The translations under genes and the position numbers were made by a program. Below are positions 62,007-64,000 of a DNA stretch of 64,000 nucleotides, in pieces. Under the pieces are notes generated by a model that was not told the DNA's origin, ran no database searches, and was given only the letters and a program-made list of their open reading frames with translations. Source of the stretch: Dermacoccus abyssi (GTDB lineage Bacteria > Actinomycetota > Actinomycetes > Actinomycetales > Dermatophilaceae); assembly GCF_003515945.1 (NCBI RefSeq), contig NZ_QWLM01000012.1:1-64000 (forward strand). Direction: 5' to 3'. The first letter of the stretch is position 1. Each line of letters begins with the position of its first letter.

Positions 62007-63827
62007 GTGACAACGACCGCACCCGTGGGCTGGCCGGCGATCACGCCGGGCGCCGCTGAATCTGCCTCTTCACCGACACCGGTGGGATGGCAGGGGTTGC
62101 CGACGTCGGTCGTGGAGAAAGTCGTCGTCGAGACCGCTATCGACCTTGACGGCGCCCCTCGTGATTCACGTGAAACGAGGATGACGAACTCGGAAGGCGC
62201 AGAGACAGTAGTGCTCGACCCGCAGAAGCCGGTGCAGGCGGAGGCGCTCGAGCCGATCGCCGAGACCCCTGCTCCAGAGAACGATCCAGATGCCCGACGT
62301 GATGTTCCGGCGGCCGATGCTTCAGGCGTCGCGCCCTCCGAGGCGAAGGGCTACGACATTCTCCTCGGGGGCCACGATGTTTCCCGTGAAACACCGCAAG
62401 TGGATCAGCCTGCGATGACACAGCAGGACGCCGCTTCGATGCACGGGCTTGAGGAAGTCGCCGTCGAGGACGAGGCCGCGGTGGGTGACGCGGCAACGAC
62501 CGTCACCGAGGTACCGGCGGCAGATCCGGCCGAGGCGAGCGGGCCCGCCTACGTTCCTCGGCATCACGCGTCGGGGGCCGACATTTCGGCCTCTTCGGAG
62601 GGTGCAACGGCACCGGTGTCGACCGAGTCGGCCACCGCGGCCGGCGCCCCCAGCGCACCTGCTTCCACTGACGACGATGCTGCGCAGATCCCGGCCGACA
62701 CCGCCTTGGCCGCTCAGGCTCTGCCCTCCCGCAAGGCTCGCCGAGCCGGACGTCCGCGGGTGCCGAGTTTCGACCGCGTCACGGACGATGCCTGGCGTGA
62801 ACAGGAACTGGACGAGGACGAGCCGGCGGTTCCCGTTTATGCCCCTCTCGGGTCGACCGTCACGCACGAGACCTCCGGCCAGGACACGACGACGAGCGAG
62901 GAACCCATGGAAACGCCGCTCGCGCAGAGCTCCGACGGGGAGCAGGAGGTCCGGGCCCGCGCGGCCCGCGCCGCCCTCACGGGTGTGGAACGACTTCCGC
63001 GTCCGGCCCACCCGCGGGTGCTGACTGTGGCCAACCAGAAGGGTGGCGTCGGCAAGACGACGACCACGGTCAACGTGGCCGCCGCCCTCGCCCAGGCCGG
63101 CCTCCAGGTCCTCGTCATCGACATCGACCCCCAGGGCAATGCGTCGACGGCACTGGGCATCGAGCACCACTCGGACGTGGCGAGTGTCTACGACGTCATC
63201 GTCGAGGGCACGCCCCTGGCCGACGTCGTCCAGGAGTGCCCGGAGATCCCGGGCCTGTGGTGCGCTCCTGCCACCATCGACCTGGCCGGCGCGGAGATCG
63301 AACTCGTCTCGCTCGTCGCGCGCGAATCGCGCCTGCACCGAGCGATCAACGCGCAACTTGCGGCGGCGAGTGACGAAGACCGCTACGACTACGTCTTCAT
63401 CGACTGCCCGCCGAGCCTCGGTCTGCTCACGGTCAACGCCTTCGTTGCGGCGGACGAGGTCTTCATCCCGATCCAGTGCGAGTACTACGCGCTCGAGGGG
63501 CTGAGCCAGCTCCTCAAGAACATCGAGATGATCAAGATGCACCTCAACCCGGGCCTCCACGTCTCGACGATCCTGCTCACGATGTACGACGGACGCACCA
63601 ACCTGTCCGCGCAGGTGGCCGAAGAGGTGCGCACGCACTTCCCGGACCAGGTGCTCGGCGCCCTGGTGCCGCGTTCGGTGCGAATCTCGGAGGCACCGAG
63701 CCACGGCGAGACGGTCATGACGTACGACCCGTCGAGTACCGGCGCTCTCAGCTACCGCGACGCTGCGAGGGAGATCGCGCGGCGCGGCACAGAGGTTCCG
63801 GAACCCTCCGGACGTATCGGCCGATGA
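62007..63827 (+). CDS. parA: ParA/Soj chromosome partition ATPase with long N-terminal extension
   Basis: A 606-aa protein. The C-terminal 270 residues are a normal ParA: deviant Walker A NQKGGVGKTTTTVNVAAALA (about 345), DIDPQGNASTALGI, DCPPSLGLLTVNAF (Walker B), and MYDGRTNLSAQVAEEV. It forms ATP-dependent DNA-bound gradients that move ParB-parS. The first 340 residues are a disordered Ala/Glu/Pro/Thr-rich extension not seen in typical ParA (about 290-340 aa in total). The GTG start follows AAGGAG; no better later start with a ribosome site was found. Two parS sites lie in this extension. Confidence 0.93.
   Translation: MTTTAPVGWPAITPGAAESASSPTPVGWQGLPTSVVEKVVVETAIDLDGAPRDSRETRMTNSEGAETVVLDPQKPVQAEALEPIAETPAPENDPDARRDVPAADASGVAPSEAKGYDILLGGHDVSRETPQVDQPAMTQQDAASMHGLEEVAVEDEAAVGDAATTVTEVPAADPAEASGPAYVPRHHASGADISASSEGATAPVSTESATAAGAPSAPASTDDDAAQIPADTALAAQALPSRKARRAGRPRVPSFDRVTDDAWREQELDEDEPAVPVYAPLGSTVTHETSGQDTTTSEEPMETPLAQSSDGEQEVRARAARAALTGVERLPRPAHPRVLTVANQKGGVGKTTTTVNVAAALAQAGLQVLVIDIDPQGNASTALGIEHHSDVASVYDVIVEGTPLADVVQECPEIPGLWCAPATIDLAGAEIELVSLVARESRLHRAINAQLAAASDEDRYDYVFIDCPPSLGLLTVNAFVAADEVFIPIQCEYYALEGLSQLLKNIEMIKMHLNPGLHVSTILLTMYDGRTNLSAQVAEEVRTHFPDQVLGALVPRSVRISEAPSHGETVMTYDPSSTGALSYRDAAREIARRGTEVPEPSGRIGR
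62162..62177. promoter_or_regulatory. parS site inside parA (1)
   Basis: TGATTCACGTGAAACG, 14 of 16 matches, core TTCACGTGAAAC intact. Confidence 0.75.
62378..62393. promoter_or_regulatory. parS site inside parA (2)
   Basis: TGTTTCCCGTGAAACA, 15 of 16 matches; the single change breaks the central dyad. Confidence 0.75.
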
Positions 63828-63915
63828 CGCCCACACACCACCCCGCCGGCTCGACCGGCATGTTCGGATCACGAGCCGTGAGCGGTTCGATCGACTCAGT
63901 AGGAAGTGGACTGCG

Positions 63916-64000
63916 ATGAACGACAAGCGACGCGGCCTCGGGCGAGGTCTCGGTGCCCTCATCCCCAACGCGACCGAGCCGACACGGGTGACGCGACCCA
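63916..64000 (+). CDS. parB: ParB centromere-binding protein, 5' part only
   Basis: The start of ParB: MNDKRRGLGRGLGALIPNAT, with the ATP-stimulating GLGRGLGALI motif that contacts ParA. The window ends after 28 codons. AGGAAG precedes the ATG. An 88-bp gap from parA. The protein binds the parS sites listed here and spreads as a CTP clamp. Confidence 0.92.
   Translation, partial: MNDKRRGLGRGLGALIPNATEPTRVTRP

Overview
The window is high-GC DNA from an actinobacterium, most likely of the order Micrococcales. This rests on the chromosomal-origin gene order (parB-parA-rsmG-jag-yidC-yidD-rnpA-rpmH / dnaA / dnaN-gnd-recF-dciA / gyrB-gyrA-DUF3566 / tRNA-Ile, tRNA-Ala), the actinobacterial fhaA-fhaB-pstP-rodA-pbpA-pknB operon, and crgA, DUF881 and rhomboid genes between them. 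The genus cannot be fixed from the sequence alone.

Positions 1 to about 25.6 kb form an accessory island ending at the 3' end of a tRNA-Leu(CAG) gene. It opens with mobile-element debris: an IS3 transposase tail, a decapitated low-GC gene, and an IS481 element with a GCTAGC target duplication whose transposase is broken by a 5-bp tandem duplication. Next comes the most interesting part, a probable anti-phage module of two convergent, translationally coupled operons (2.1 to 16.8 kb). The plus operon encodes a GHKL/MORC-type ATPase and a DUF4338 (DruA-like) protein. The minus operon encodes two unrecognised proteins (952 and 359 aa), an 1872-aa DEAH helicase with a C-terminal Cys cluster (DruE-like), and a Cas4-like PD-(D/E)XK nuclease with a four-Cys Fe-S pattern. 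This resembles Druantia but does not match the compositions of that system known to me. After it come degraded genes, small HTH regulators, a lipoprotein pair, and a unit of two tandem tyrosine-recombinase-like paralogues followed by a DDE transposase.

From 25.6 to 42 kb lies core chromosome. The cell-wall/division signalling operon (two FHA proteins, PP2C phosphatase, RodA, class B PBP, PASTA kinase) ends at a strong bidirectional terminator facing trpG/pabA. Then follow DUF881, crgA, a gene-free cluster of DnaA-box-like sequences at 36 kb, a rhomboid protease, a cyclophilin, a Lys/Ala-rich coiled-coil protein, a LysE exporter, a NYN-domain protein, and tRNA-Ala/tRNA-Ile flanking a tiny DLW-39880-type gene.

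From 42 to 64 kb is the replication origin neighbourhood. oriC with several DnaA boxes lies next to dnaN, but an MFS drug-transporter gene separates it from dnaA. Three paralogous membrane-anchored secreted proteins sit between dciA and gyrB. Eleven good parS-like sites (plus one degenerate copy) are spread over 24 kb, several inside coding sequences. ParA has an unusually long N-terminal extension and parB is cut by the window end.

Five core genes (fhaA, pknB, crgA, lysE, probably recF) carry frameshifts that each fit one missing base. This points to assembly error or real decay and should be settled before functional conclusions are drawn.
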